DNA from: Anaerolineae bacterium
GTDB lineage: Bacteria > Chloroflexota > Anaerolineae > J036 > Brachytrichaceae
Assembly: GCA_947476335.1 (NCBI GenBank)
Contig: CANJQH010000025.1
Coordinates: 1 to 40,545 of the forward strand
Direction of reading: 5' to 3'
Length of the DNA stretch: 40,545 bases
In this document: piece by piece, positions 1-8,008 of the stretch
Position numbering within the stretch: the first letter of the stretch is position 1
How the letters are laid out: each line of letters starts with the position of its first letter
Made by a program: the position numbers and the translations under genes
The notes under the pieces: model-generated
The model's database searches: none
The model's input: only the letters and a program-made list of their open reading frames with translations
Told to the model about the DNA's origin: nothing

Positions 1-143
1 ATCCTTGCAATGCGAGGTCAGCCAAGCCGCCTCAGGCAACTGTTCGAGTTTGATTCAATTCGGGCATGGCGATCCAAGCTTCGGGACGGTCTCGAGACCA
101 AAGGGGGGACGGTCTGCCATGCCCACATGTCCCTAACATACAA
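1..143. other. Left-edge sequence, possible tail of an upstream gene
   Basis: No recognisable gene. Frame 2 is open from the window edge to a TAA at 134-136 and would encode a short Cys-containing C-terminus ending in SAMPTCP, so this could be the end of a plus-strand gene that starts outside the window. That is weak evidence. A 12-bp perfect palindrome GGTCTCGAGACC lies near 88-101. The sequence ends where the half copy of repeat family A begins. Confidence 0.25.
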
Positions 144-198
144 GGGGGAGAGAATAGTGTGTTTCGCGGGAAATACTGATTTGGGCCTGAGTAGTTAC
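144..198 (+). mobile_element. Half copy of palindromic element family A (IS66-like MITE)
   Basis: The stretch begins with GGGGGAGAGAATAG, exactly at the hairpin tip seen in full copies, and ends in GGCCTGAGTAGTTAC, the family's terminal inverted repeat. The whole left arm is missing. It lies 74 bp upstream of the MATE start. The break at the tip suggests loss of one arm through replication or deletion at the hairpin. Confidence 0.85.
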
Positions 199-272
199 AT
201 TTTTTCAGAAATGGTGATGAGAAGTTCATCTGCTTCGGCATCGATGCCGAAGCAGGCGTAAACTAACCCCTT

Positions 273-1637
273 ATGACTATCGTCCCGACGTTGCGCAGGC
301 GCGTTTTCAACCTGGCGTGGCCTGTGATTGCCGAAAATTTTCTCGAAACACTGCTTGGTCTGGTTGACACTTATATGGTGGCGCACCTCGCGATCGGCAC
401 TTTGGCCGTTGCAGGCATTGGCGGGGCGTTGCAGGTTCTGTATTTCATGATTTCGATTCTGAGTGCGCTTTCGATCGGAAGCGCCGTGCTGGTCGCGCAG
501 GCCGTGGGTGCGCGCAATGAAAGGCATGCCAGTGACCTGGCGCGCCAGTCACTGATCTGGAGCGTAATCGTATCCGTACCGCTGGCCATCGCCGGCTGGT
601 TTGCCGCGGCGCCGATTATTAATTTGTTTGGGATGGAACCGGCGGCGGCGGCGATTGGGGCGGAATACCTGCGTGTGACGATGGGCACTATCGTAGTGCT
701 GGTCGCGCTCTATATCGGTGGCGGTGTGCTGCGTGGCGCCGGTGACTCACGCACGCCGCTTGTCGTCACCACCATCGCCAACGTCATCAACGCAGGTCTC
801 GCGTATGTGCTGATTAATGGCGCATTTGGCCTGCCGGCACTTGGGCCGGTTGGCAGCGCATGGGCGGCGTTTATCGCGCGTGCGATCGCCTTAGTATTGC
901 TGATCGCCGTGCTATGGCGCGGTCGCAACGGCATTTCGATTCGTGGTTCGACCGCCTGGCGCCCCGATTTCAGCGTGGCGCGCCGCGTAATGTCGATCGG
1001 CGTGCCGGCGGCGCTCGAGCAAGTGATCACCTCCGGTGCTTTTTTTGTGTTTACGGCCGTTGTTGGCCGCCTTGGCACTGAGGCGCTGGCGGCACATCGT
1101 ATCGCCATCAATGCACTTTCACTCGCGTTTTTGCCCGGCTTTGGCTTTGGCATTGCTGCGACTGCGCTCGTTGGCCAGAGCATGGGCGCGCGGCGCATGG
1201 ACGAGGGTTCGCAGGTGGCGCGCATTGCCACCGGCTGGGCAGTGGTCTGGATGGGCATCATCGGAGCCATTTTCTTCTTCGCTGCTGAACCAGTGATGCG
1301 TTTGTTTACGAATGACCCGCTCGTCGCCAGTTCTGGCGCCGCTGGCCTGCGCGTGATGGCCATTGGCACACCATTCTGGGCGATCGGGTTTACTTTTGCT
1401 GGTGCGCTGCGTGGTACCGGCGACACACGCTGGCCGATGTGGATCAATTCTGTGAATATCTGGACATCCGTGCTGCTGGCCGCATTTGTTGGTCTGGTGC
1501 TACATTCCAATCTGGCGATCGTCTGGGCTGCGTTCATCGCCACCAGTCCGGTCGCGCCACTGCTGGTGATCGTGCGCTTCCGTCGCGTCGCTGCACGGCT
1601 GATGGCTGAACATGCGCATTCGCTGGCTGCTGCGTAA
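273..1637 (+). CDS. MATE family multidrug/solute exporter
   Basis: This is a 454-aa, very hydrophobic protein with about 12 predicted membrane helices in two similar halves, the normal size for the MATE (NorM/DinF-like) family. Near the N-terminus it has a 'PVIAENFLETLLGLVDTYMV' segment, the usual first-helix motif. 'GGGVLRGAGDSRTP' (about residues 149-162) and 'GALRGTGDTRWP' (about 376-387) are the paired half-repeat motifs of the family. It probably exchanges Na+ or H+ for cationic drugs or metabolites at the cytoplasmic membrane; the substrate cannot be read from sequence. The stop is only 12 bp before the dehydratase gene, so the two are probably co-transcribed, and export of a dehydratase-related metabolite is possible but speculative. 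The ATG has no clear Shine-Dalgarno sequence. Confidence 0.9.
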   Translation: MTIVPTLRRRVFNLAWPVIAENFLETLLGLVDTYMVAHLAIGTLAVAGIGGALQVLYFMISILSALSIGSAVLVAQAVGARNERHASDLARQSLIWSVIVSVPLAIAGWFAAAPIINLFGMEPAAAAIGAEYLRVTMGTIVVLVALYIGGGVLRGAGDSRTPLVVTTIANVINAGLAYVLINGAFGLPALGPVGSAWAAFIARAIALVLLIAVLWRGRNGISIRGSTAWRPDFSVARRVMSIGVPAALEQVITSGAFFVFTAVVGRLGTEALAAHRIAINALSLAFLPGFGFGIAATALVGQSMGARRMDEGSQVARIATGWAVVWMGIIGAIFFFAAEPVMRLFTNDPLVASSGAAGLRVMAIGTPFWAIGFTFAGALRGTGDTRWPMWINSVNIWTSVLLAAFVGLVLHSNLAIVWAAFIATSPVAPLLVIVRFRRVAARLMAEHAHSLAAA

Positions 1638-1649
1638 TCTTGTGCAAAA

Positions 1650-3926
1650 ATGTCTGCTATGTCGGAGTCGCCCCCGCTGAAATCGAAGCGTTTCGCCGTA
1701 CTGGCCGAGCGCGACATCAATAAAGAGACGTTCGTCGAGCCATGGCCGGAAGCCGGGCTGATCGTGGCCGACAGCCCGCACGACCCGTCGCCGAGCCTGT
1801 GCATGGTCGACGGCCGCGTCGTCGAGATGGATGGCCGTGCACGCGCAGATTTTGATGTGCTCGATGCGTTTATCGCCGATCACTATCTGGATCTCGCCAT
1901 CGCCGAAGCCACAATGCACATGCCGAGTGTGCAGATTGCGCGCATGTTGGTGGACATCAATGTGCCGGCCAGTGAGGTGCGCAAGCTGGCGCTCGCCTGC
2001 ACGCCGGCGAAATTGTGCGACATCGTGCGGCACATGAACGTACTCGAAATGATGATGGGTCTGACGAAGATGCGCGTGCGGCGCACGCCGGCCAATCAGG
2101 CGCATGTGACAAACCGCCGCGAAAATCCGGCGCTATTGGCCGCCGACGCCGCCGAGGCTGCGCTGCGCGGTTTCGCTGAAATCGAAACCACCGTTGGCAT
2201 CGCGCGCATGGCGCCATTGAACGCGCTGGCGATTCTGATCGGCTCTCAGTCCAGCCGACCGGGTGTGCTGACGCAGTGTGCGATCGAGGAGAGCATGGGC
2301 TTGCGCCTGGCGATGAAAGGGCTGACAACCTATGCCGAGACGCTGTCGGTGTACGGCACCGAGCGCAGCTTTGCCGACGGCGACGACACACCATGGAGCA
2401 AGGCATTTCTGGCGAGCGCGTACGCTTCGCGCGGCGTGAAGATCCGCTTCACCAGCGGCACCGGCAGTGAGGCGCTGATGGGCAGTTCAGAAGGCCGCTC
2501 GATGCTGTATCTTGAGGCGCGTTGCCTATGTGTGACGCGCGGTGCAGGCAGCCAAGGCGTGCAGAACGGCTCAATTTCATGCATCGCATTGCCGGAAAGC
2601 CTGCCGGGCGGCGTGCGCGTGGTGTTGGCGGAGAACCTGCTCGCGGCGCTGCTTGGGCTGGAAGTGGCCAGCGGCAACGACGCACTGGCGTCGCATTCGC
2701 AAATTCGCAAAAGTGCCAAGCTGATGCTGCAGTTCATCCCGGGGACGGATTTCATCTTCTCCGGCTACAGCGCTGTGCCGCGCCGCGACAACATGTTCGG
2801 CGGCGGCAACTTCGACGCTGACGATCTCGACGATTACAACGTGCTGCAGCGTGATATGCAGATCGATGGCGGGCTGCGGCCGGTGTTGGAAGCCGAAGTT
2901 CTCGATGCCCGTCGTGCCGGCGCACGCGCAATTCAGGCGGTGTACGCCGGCCTGAGATTCCCATCCATCGGTGATGAAGAAGTTGATGCCGCCATTGTCG
3001 CGCACAGCAGCGAAGACATGCCGGAGCGCGACATCGTGGCTGATCTGGCTGCGGCAGATCTTTTCCTCAGCGGCGCCGACGATGTGCAGTGCGCTGTTGC
3101 GGCGCTGGAGGATGCCGGGCTGGCGGTGGCGGCGGCCAATGTGCGCACCATGCTGCGCCAGCGTTCGGTGGGCGATCATTTACAGCCGGCGGCGATTTTC
3201 GTGCCAGATGCTGCAAGTTCGAATGGGATGCGCGTGGCGTCGGCCATCACCGAGCCGAACGATTACCGCGGCCCAGGCAGCGGCTACCGTGTTGAGGGCG
3301 CGCGCTGGGAGGAGATGCAGCGCATCCCACAGGCGCGTTCGCCGCGCGATTTCATCGCCGACCGTATCGGTACTCCGCTGAAAAATCTGCATGAGCTCGG
3401 CGACGCCACGCAGGGCCGTTACAACGAGGTGATTCTGGCCGTGGGCCCGGCGTTTGGCCGCGTGTTGACGCGCACGATTGGCGGGCTGGAGCATGAAGAA
3501 GTGCTGGCGGCGATCTTCACCGGCGTTGCCCGTGAGGGCATGACTGCACGCCTGGTGCGCGTTTATCACACGTCGGATTGCGCCGCGATTGGGCAAGTTG
3601 CATCGACGCTGAGCGGCAGCGGCATTGGCATCGGCCTGCAGAGCCGCGGCACCGCAGTGATTCATAGGAAGGGTATGCCGCGCCTGCACAACCTTGAACT
3701 ATTCTCGTTTTCGCCGAGCATGACGCTGGAAATCTACGAACAGCTCGGTGCGAATGCGGCGCGTTATGCGCGTGGCATGGCGGTGAAGCCGGTGCCGGTG
3801 ATGATCGACAACTGGGCACGGTTGCGGTTGATTGTGAAGACAGCGCTGCTACATCGGCGTGAAACTGAGGAAATTCGTGAGCGCAAGCCACAGGAGCTGC
3901 TTTTTGATTGGGAGCCGGATGTATGA
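1650..3926 (+). CDS. pduCD: B12-dependent diol/glycerol dehydratase, fused large (PduC) and medium (PduD) subunits
   Basis: Coenzyme-B12 radical enzyme that dehydrates 1,2-propanediol or glycerol to propanal or 3-hydroxypropanal. Residues about 10-565 match the PduC/DhaB1 large subunit along their length. Motifs that form the substrate and K+ site in known enzymes are kept: RRTPANQAHVTN (His), ETTVGIAR (Glu), YAETLSVYGTE (Glu), GSQGVQNGS (Gln), SGNDA (Asp) and FSGYSAVP (Ser). Residues about 575-758 match the PduD medium subunit (NEVILAVGPAFG, LSGSGIGIGLQSRGTAVIH, LHNLELFSFSP). The PduD N-terminal extension that targets the enzyme to microcompartments in enterics is absent; the join is direct. 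The start is ATG 1650, or ATG 1659. Its stop overlaps the next start (ATGA). No reactivase or shell gene is in the window. Glycerol versus diol preference cannot be told. Confidence 0.93.
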   Translation: MSAMSESPPLKSKRFAVLAERDINKETFVEPWPEAGLIVADSPHDPSPSLCMVDGRVVEMDGRARADFDVLDAFIADHYLDLAIAEATMHMPSVQIARMLVDINVPASEVRKLALACTPAKLCDIVRHMNVLEMMMGLTKMRVRRTPANQAHVTNRRENPALLAADAAEAALRGFAEIETTVGIARMAPLNALAILIGSQSSRPGVLTQCAIEESMGLRLAMKGLTTYAETLSVYGTERSFADGDDTPWSKAFLASAYASRGVKIRFTSGTGSEALMGSSEGRSMLYLEARCLCVTRGAGSQGVQNGSISCIALPESLPGGVRVVLAENLLAALLGLEVASGNDALASHSQIRKSAKLMLQFIPGTDFIFSGYSAVPRRDNMFGGGNFDADDLDDYNVLQRDMQIDGGLRPVLEAEVLDARRAGARAIQAVYAGLRFPSIGDEEVDAAIVAHSSEDMPERDIVADLAAADLFLSGADDVQCAVAALEDAGLAVAAANVRTMLRQRSVGDHLQPAAIFVPDAASSNGMRVASAITEPNDYRGPGSGYRVEGARWEEMQRIPQARSPRDFIADRIGTPLKNLHELGDATQGRYNEVILAVGPAFGRVLTRTIGGLEHEEVLAAIFTGVAREGMTARLVRVYHTSDCAAIGQVASTLSGSGIGIGLQSRGTAVIHRKGMPRLHNLELFSFSPSMTLEIYEQLGANAARYARGMAVKPVPVMIDNWARLRLIVKTALLHRRETEEIRERKPQELLFDWEPDV

Positions 3927-4321
3927 CGACGAACGACGAAATGCATATCGCGCGCATCGAACTGCAGGATGCGCTGCTCGATGAGGAAGGCAGCATTGCG
4001 ATCGCACCGTATCGCTGTGTTCTGTACGTGCGCGTGCCGGATGCGTCGGGTGAATGGCTTAACGGCGACGGCAATGAGCTGACTGCAGATGCCATCGAGC
4101 GTGTGTTGCAGGCGATTTATGGCGCGACGTGGCGTGAAGGCAACGTCGACGGTTCGTTTTTTCGCGTGCTGAAAATTGAAACTGCATTGCTGAGGGTGGA
4201 GGAAATGCGCGCGCAGCCTTGGCTGACGGTGGATGATGAGGCCGAAGAATTTCGTTACTGGTTCTGGTGCGTCGTAGATGGCGTGCTCCGGCCAGTGACG
4301 GCGGAGGAGCTGGCAGCGTGA
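3923..4321 (+). CDS. Unrecognised 132-aa protein between dehydratase subunits
   Basis: An acidic soluble protein of 132 aa with no signal peptide or membrane segment and no family I recognise. It is rich in aromatic residues near the C-terminus (EEFRYWFWCVVDG). It starts at ATG 3923, which overlaps the pduCD stop as ATGA. Its own TGA overlaps the GTG start of the small-subunit gene (GTGA at 4318-4321). This double overlap means translational coupling and a probable role tied to the dehydratase, such as assembly, a replacement for the missing N-terminal part of the small subunit, or protection. These roles are inference from position only. Most known pduCDE/dhaB operons have the small-subunit gene directly after the medium subunit. 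Confidence 0.8.
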   Translation: MTTNDEMHIARIELQDALLDEEGSIAIAPYRCVLYVRVPDASGEWLNGDGNELTADAIERVLQAIYGATWREGNVDGSFFRVLKIETALLRVEEMRAQPWLTVDDEAEEFRYWFWCVVDGVLRPVTAEELAA

Positions 4322-4635
4322 ACGAAATTCAGGACGAACACGAAGGTGAATTTCAAATTTCTCCGCAAACTTTGCATGCGCAGGCACGCACTGCGCGGGA
4401 GGCCGGATATACGCAGCTGGCGGAGAACTTCGAACGAGCGGCCGAACTGACGGCGGTGCCGGCGCCGGAGCTGCTGCGCATGTACGAACTGTTGCGACCG
4501 GGCCGCTCATCGCAGGAGGAGCTGCTGGCGGTTGCCGACGAACTCGAACAGCGCTACAACGCGCGAATCAATGCCACGTTTGTCCGTGAGGCGGCGGCGG
4601 TATACCTGGAGCGCAGCTTGTTTCGCAAAGACTGA
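4318..4635 (+). CDS. pduE: Diol/glycerol dehydratase small subunit, short form
   Basis: 105 aa starting at GTG 4318, which overlaps the preceding stop. The sequence matches the conserved core of the PduE/DhaB3 small subunit: ISPQTLHAQA, ENFERAAELTAVP, LRPGRSSQEELLAVADELE and FVREAAAVYLER. Usual small subunits have about 140-175 aa. Here the N-terminal targeting peptide and the following YPL...TLDD segment are missing, so the protein begins almost directly at the core. Together with the missing PduD extension this suggests a free cytosolic enzyme rather than one packed in a microcompartment. A hairpin with a short T-rich end follows at 4682-4720. Confidence 0.9.
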   Translation: MNEIQDEHEGEFQISPQTLHAQARTAREAGYTQLAENFERAAELTAVPAPELLRMYELLRPGRSSQEELLAVADELEQRYNARINATFVREAAAVYLERSLFRKD

Positions 4636-4681
4636 GGCTGACGACCTACGAAATGTGTCGGTGTAGTCGATATATATAAAG

Positions 4682-4720
4682 GAAACACAGCAGCCTGCCT
4701 CAAAGCCGGCTGCGTTTCTT
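4682..4720 (+). terminator. Possible terminator after the dehydratase operon
   Basis: An imperfect stem pairs GAAAC (4682-4686) with GTTTC (4714-4718), and GCAGCC (4690-4695) with GGCTGC (4708-4713). It ends in TTTCTT. It is 47 bp after the pduE stop, which suits an intrinsic terminator, though the T-run is short. Confidence 0.45.
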
Positions 4721-5683
4721 ACATGCGCATACGCACTCTTGTGCATTATTGCGGACAGGCCGGGCCAACGTATCGTCGTGCTGTGCTTGGTGGACAGGTC
4801 GTGGCTGATGATGCGCAGGTGCGTAAAGCCGTATACTGGCCATGTGCCGACGTGGAGGCGCCCATCTTCCCCGGAATGAAGCTCAGCGCGCGTCCACCTC
4901 TTGGCATCGTCTCCGTCGAAGACCAGTTGATATTGAGGAAGATCCTGTTGATCTCCAACGGGTACACCCAAAAACAGACCGTTCCCTGCTTGCCTACGGG
5001 GCTGTTTCACGGCTCGGACTGCCCGTTCTGGATGTTATAGCGCATCCAGCTCCTGTGCTGCCCTCCTGTGCTGCATCGAAGGCAGAGGAGTTGTCGGCAA
5101 AATCGTCACTACTTGGGCCGTAGTTGGATACATGTTGAATCCCAACAAGGTCTGAGCGGTACTGACAGCACCCCAAAACTGTTGCCAAGCGCTGCGGGTT
5201 TAGTTGCACATGCCATTGGGGAAATATTATTTATGTGCAAGGCAGTGGTGCAGATGGAGGGCGGCTTGTTGTGCAGAGATGGGTGCCTCCGGCGCCGTCA
5301 AAATGAGCGCTGGCGAAACGAAGAAAACATGCCCGCCCTTGGCTGCCGGGTATTTTCCTTTCGTTTCGACGGCTGAATGCCAAAACCAAACACAAAGGGC
5401 TGCACTTGCAAATTATCGTTGACAAAGAGGCAGCAAATTCGTTACTATCACGCTTAGTGTGTTTCGGAGTGCTTCGGATCGTTCGCCATGGCGAATGGTT
5501 CAGATGCATCGCATATCATGTCAACGTCACGGAGTTTGAACGCCGCCGTCAGCCGCTCAAAGGCGGCGGGTTGCGTTTTCATACGCGTCTTCATGTGCAT
5601 GTAGCGGAAATGCCGCATTCAGCTGATAAACATTTCCGCGTCGACAATTTATTTTCGCCCCCATATCTTTAGTTTTCGATACA
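4721..5683. other. Gene-free stretch with relic-like reading frames
   Basis: Open frames here are short, overlap on both strands and have no family match I can see. On the minus strand about 4750-5200, two or three frames in succession read like pieces of a secreted concanavalin/LamG-like domain (SNYGPSSDDFADNSSAFD, then KQGTVCFWVYPLEINRIF). This is as expected for a frameshifted dead gene, but it is a weak visual impression. Base composition is lower in GC than in the flanking genes. A sigma70-like promoter is proposed at 5419-5448. Confidence 0.3.
5419..5448 (+). promoter_or_regulatory. Candidate sigma70-type promoter without an obvious gene
   Basis: TTGACA (5419-5424) and TACTAT (5443-5448) are separated by 18 bp. 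No credible protein follows. Downstream there are hairpins: ATTCGCCATGGCGAAC-like pairing around 5485-5500 and CCGCC/GGCGG pairing around 5545-5570, followed by a T-containing stretch. The combination could mark a small RNA. Chance occurrence in a relic region is just as possible. Confidence 0.3.
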
Positions 5684-5691
5684 CTTGTTCT

Positions 5692-5805
5692 GTAACTACT
5701 CAGGCCCAAATCAGTATTTCCCGCGAAACACACTATTCTCTCCCCCGAAGGGGGAGAGAATAGTGTGTGTTTCGCGTTGGAAAAATGGCTGGCCTGAGTA
5801 GTTAC
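5692..5805 (+). mobile_element. Palindromic element family A, copy with intact 8-bp duplication
   Basis: The ends are GTAACTACTCAGGCC and GGCCTGAGTAGTTAC, a perfect 15-bp inverted repeat. The inner stem pairs ACACTATTCTCTCCCCC with its complement. It is flanked on both sides by CTTGTTCT (5684-5691 and 5806-5813), an 8-bp target duplication. Length is 114 bp because of an extra GT in the right arm. No transposase is encoded. GTAA ends with 8-bp duplications are the signature of the IS66 family. Confidence 0.95.
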
Positions 5806-5813
5806 CTTGTTCT

Positions 5814-6147
5814 TGTGGTGGCGAAGATATCCGTTCATGTCAAGCAACTTCGATCTGTTTCTTCAAGATGCGGCAAAATAACCCGTTTCTGCGTGAGTTG
5901 AATCTGGATCATGAATTGCGTCGGGTAACACAACCGAACCAGACTTCCTACCTTGTTTTGTCATCTTCCTGGGTCGCATTATTTCTCTTCTGATCTTTCT
6001 CGATCTTCTTCGACTTGAAAAGCCGACTCGAAAAGCCGACTCGAAAAGCCGACTCGAAAAGCCGACTCGAAAAGCCGAATCGAGAGAGATGATGCAATTT
6101 CGGCGTGGTAAACGGATGAAACGCAGCAGGTAGCAAGTCACGTAACC
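5814..6147. other. Gene-free stretch with a pyrimidine-rich tract and 13-bp tandem array
   Basis: No credible gene. A pyrimidine-rich tract (about 5970-6015, CTTC/TTCT-rich) leads into the tandem array at 6017-6081. The layout resembles the intergenic stretch at 18905-19007, which also has a CTTCTT-rich tract followed by 13-bp repeats. Confidence 0.5.
6017..6081. repeat. 13-bp tandem repeat, five units
   Basis: The unit GAAAAGCCGACTC occurs four times exactly and a fifth time with one change (GAATC). The array is about 185 bp upstream of the binding-protein gene. It looks like a slippage-prone mini-satellite; repeated binding of a regulator is a possible but unsupported reading. Confidence 0.95.
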
Positions 6148-6149
6148 TA

Positions 6150-6239
6150 AGTGAGTCGCCAAAAGTTCTGGCGGCAGATTCGCCTCCCCCGCTTTGCGGG
6201 GGAGGCGAATCTGCCGGACAAAACTTATGGACAGGAACT
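6150..6239 (-). mobile_element. Palindromic element family B (IS630-like MITE), copy 1
   Basis: A 90-bp element with ends AGTGAGTCGCC and GGACAGGAACT and a near-perfect inner stem (GGCAGATTCGCCTCC against its complement) closed by a CCCCCGCTTTGCGGGGG tip. TA lies on each side (6148-6149 and 6240-6241) within a C..G context, as expected for insertion into CTAG with TA duplicated. It is reversed relative to copies 2 and 3. It ends 26 bp before the binding-protein start and so forms part of the leader. Confidence 0.92.
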
Positions 6240-6265
6240 TAGATAAAGGGAAAGGTAAAGCAGTT

Positions 6266-8005
6266 ATGTTTATTAATAAGTCAAGTCTTGTGCTGCGCGT
6301 TCTGCCGCTGGCGGCGATTGTGCTGGCGGCCTGCGGCGCGCAGCCGCCACAGGCAACGCAGCTGCCGCCGCAGCAGGTCACGGTCGAAGTGACAGCACCG
6401 CCGCAGCAGATTGAAGTGACGCGCGTGGTCGAGGTCGAAAAACCTGCCGCGCCCGCCGTGCCCGGCAACCAGGTGTTGCGCTGGGCACTCGAAGGCATCA
6501 ACGAACCCAGCACGCTCGATCCGGCCAAGGCAGGCGATGCCCCGGTTGTGTTCGCCACCGGCCTCATCTTCCGCGGCCTGATTCAGCTCGATGCCCAGTT
6601 GCACGTTGTCCCCGACGGCGCGGAAAGCTGGACGGTCAGCTCGGATACAAAGGTTTACACCTTTAAAATTCGCAAGGACCTCAAGTTCAGCGACGGCTCA
6701 CCTGTTACAGCCGAAGACGCCGCATTTTCGATCACCCGTTCGCTGGATCCGAAGATTGGTGGCGGCAACGGCGGCTATTATCTGAGCAACATCCTCGGCG
6801 CTGAGGATTTCTCCGCGGGCAAGTCTGACAAATTGGACGGCGTCAAGGCGCTTGATGCGCAGACACTGGAAATTACGCTCAAGAACCCGTCCGCGTACTT
6901 TCTGTATCAACTCAACTTCATCACTGGCTACATCCTCAGCAAGAAGAACGTGACTGAGGGCGGCGAAAAGTGGTACGAGAAGCCCGTCGGCACCGGCCCG
7001 TTCGTGCTTGGTGAATGGCAGCACAACCAGAAGCTCGTGCTCACCCCGAATGCAAACTACTGGGCCGGCGCGCCGAACCAGCTCAAGCAGGTCGACCTGA
7101 TCTTCTACGGCGGCGATCAGGGCAGCACCACCGCTTGCAACGACTATCAGACCGGCGCCGTCGATGTGGTTGGCTCTTTTGGCCAGAATCCGATCCCGTC
7201 GCAGTTTGTGCCGCAGGTGAAGGATTTGCCGGATTATCACAGCGCGCCGCAGTTCGTCGTCCGCTATCTCGGCTTCAATAACAAAATCGCGCCGTTCAAC
7301 GACGTGAAGGTGCGCCAGGCGTTTGCGCTTGCCATCGACAAGAGCAAGCTGATCAAGTTGCTGGGTGAATCGAGCGTCCGCGCACAGGATCGCATCCTGC
7401 CCGGCGGCATTCCCGCCAGTGAGCTGAAGGTTGATGGGCTCTCATTCGATGCTGTAAAGGCCAAGACGCTGCTCGCCGAAGCCAAATTCGACCCGGCGAC
7501 GAAGGTTACGATCAGCTATGGCACCGAAGGCGACAACGCGAAGGTGCTCGAATTCCTGCAGCAGGAATGGAAGCAGAACCTTGGCGTCGAGGTCACGCTC
7601 GAACCGCTCGAGTTGCAGACGTTCAGCCAGAAGCTGACCGATACGTACAACAAGCCTGAAGAAGGACTGCAGGCCTACTACAGTGTGTGGGGTGCAGACT
7701 ATCCGGATCCGCAGAACTGGATCAGCCAGCAGCTTCGCACCGATGTCGGCAACAACAATGGCCACTATTCGAACGCCGAGTTCGATAAGTTGGTCGATGC
7801 CGCCGACGTCGAGGTGAAGGACCCGGCTGCGCGCCTGAAGGCCTACAACCAAGCCGAGCAGATCGCGGTCACCGAAGTTGGTTGGCTGCCGCTGTTCTCG
7901 CCTAATGCGAACGCGCTGGTTAAGTCGTACGTGACCGGCCTGGTCTTCACTGGCCAGGGCATCATCGTGCCGGACTGGACTGCGGTGCGTGGCGTCGCAC
8001 AGTAG
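6266..8005 (+). CDS. ABC importer solute-binding lipoprotein, family 5 (oligopeptide/dipeptide type)
   Basis: 579 aa, a family-5 extracytoplasmic binding protein (OppA/DppA type) that captures peptides or similar solutes for the permeases encoded next door. The N-terminus is a lipoprotein signal peptide with lipobox LAAC (Cys about residue 24), followed by a Pro/Gln-rich linker with VEVT and VTRVVEVE repeats, then the family fold (STLDPAKAGDAPV; YTFKIRKDLKFSDGSPVTAEDAAFS; PVGTGPFVLGEW; VRQAFALAIDKSKLI). I chose ATG 6266 because it gives the signal peptide and has AAAGG upstream. The longer frame from 6194 would run through repeat B. The ligand cannot be told. ATPase genes are not in the window. 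Confidence 0.93.
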   Translation: MFINKSSLVLRVLPLAAIVLAACGAQPPQATQLPPQQVTVEVTAPPQQIEVTRVVEVEKPAAPAVPGNQVLRWALEGINEPSTLDPAKAGDAPVVFATGLIFRGLIQLDAQLHVVPDGAESWTVSSDTKVYTFKIRKDLKFSDGSPVTAEDAAFSITRSLDPKIGGGNGGYYLSNILGAEDFSAGKSDKLDGVKALDAQTLEITLKNPSAYFLYQLNFITGYILSKKNVTEGGEKWYEKPVGTGPFVLGEWQHNQKLVLTPNANYWAGAPNQLKQVDLIFYGGDQGSTTACNDYQTGAVDVVGSFGQNPIPSQFVPQVKDLPDYHSAPQFVVRYLGFNNKIAPFNDVKVRQAFALAIDKSKLIKLLGESSVRAQDRILPGGIPASELKVDGLSFDAVKAKTLLAEAKFDPATKVTISYGTEGDNAKVLEFLQQEWKQNLGVEVTLEPLELQTFSQKLTDTYNKPEEGLQAYYSVWGADYPDPQNWISQQLRTDVGNNNGHYSNAEFDKLVDAADVEVKDPAARLKAYNQAEQIAVTEVGWLPLFSPNANALVKSYVTGLVFTGQGIIVPDWTAVRGVAQ

Positions 8006-8008
8006 CAG

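Noticed and set aside
1-1649. Cobalamin riboswitch upstream of the dehydratase locus
   Set aside because: I looked for a B12-box-like sequence before the MATE and pduCD genes and saw none; the gap before pduCD is only 12 bp.
710-1804. 364-aa minus-strand frame across the MATE gene
   Set aside because: Ser/Ala/Thr-rich shadow frame; the MATE gene on the plus strand has clear family motifs.
1650-4635. Bacterial microcompartment locus
   Set aside because: No shell proteins, no aldehyde dehydrogenase and no targeting extensions on the dehydratase subunits.
4723-5040. 105-aa plus-strand frame in the gene-poor stretch
   Set aside because: No family resemblance, no ribosome site, and overlapping frames on both strands of similar quality; treated as relic DNA.
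6017-6081. Possible CRISPR array in the 13-bp repeats
   Set aside because: Units are directly adjacent with no spacers, and no cas genes are present.
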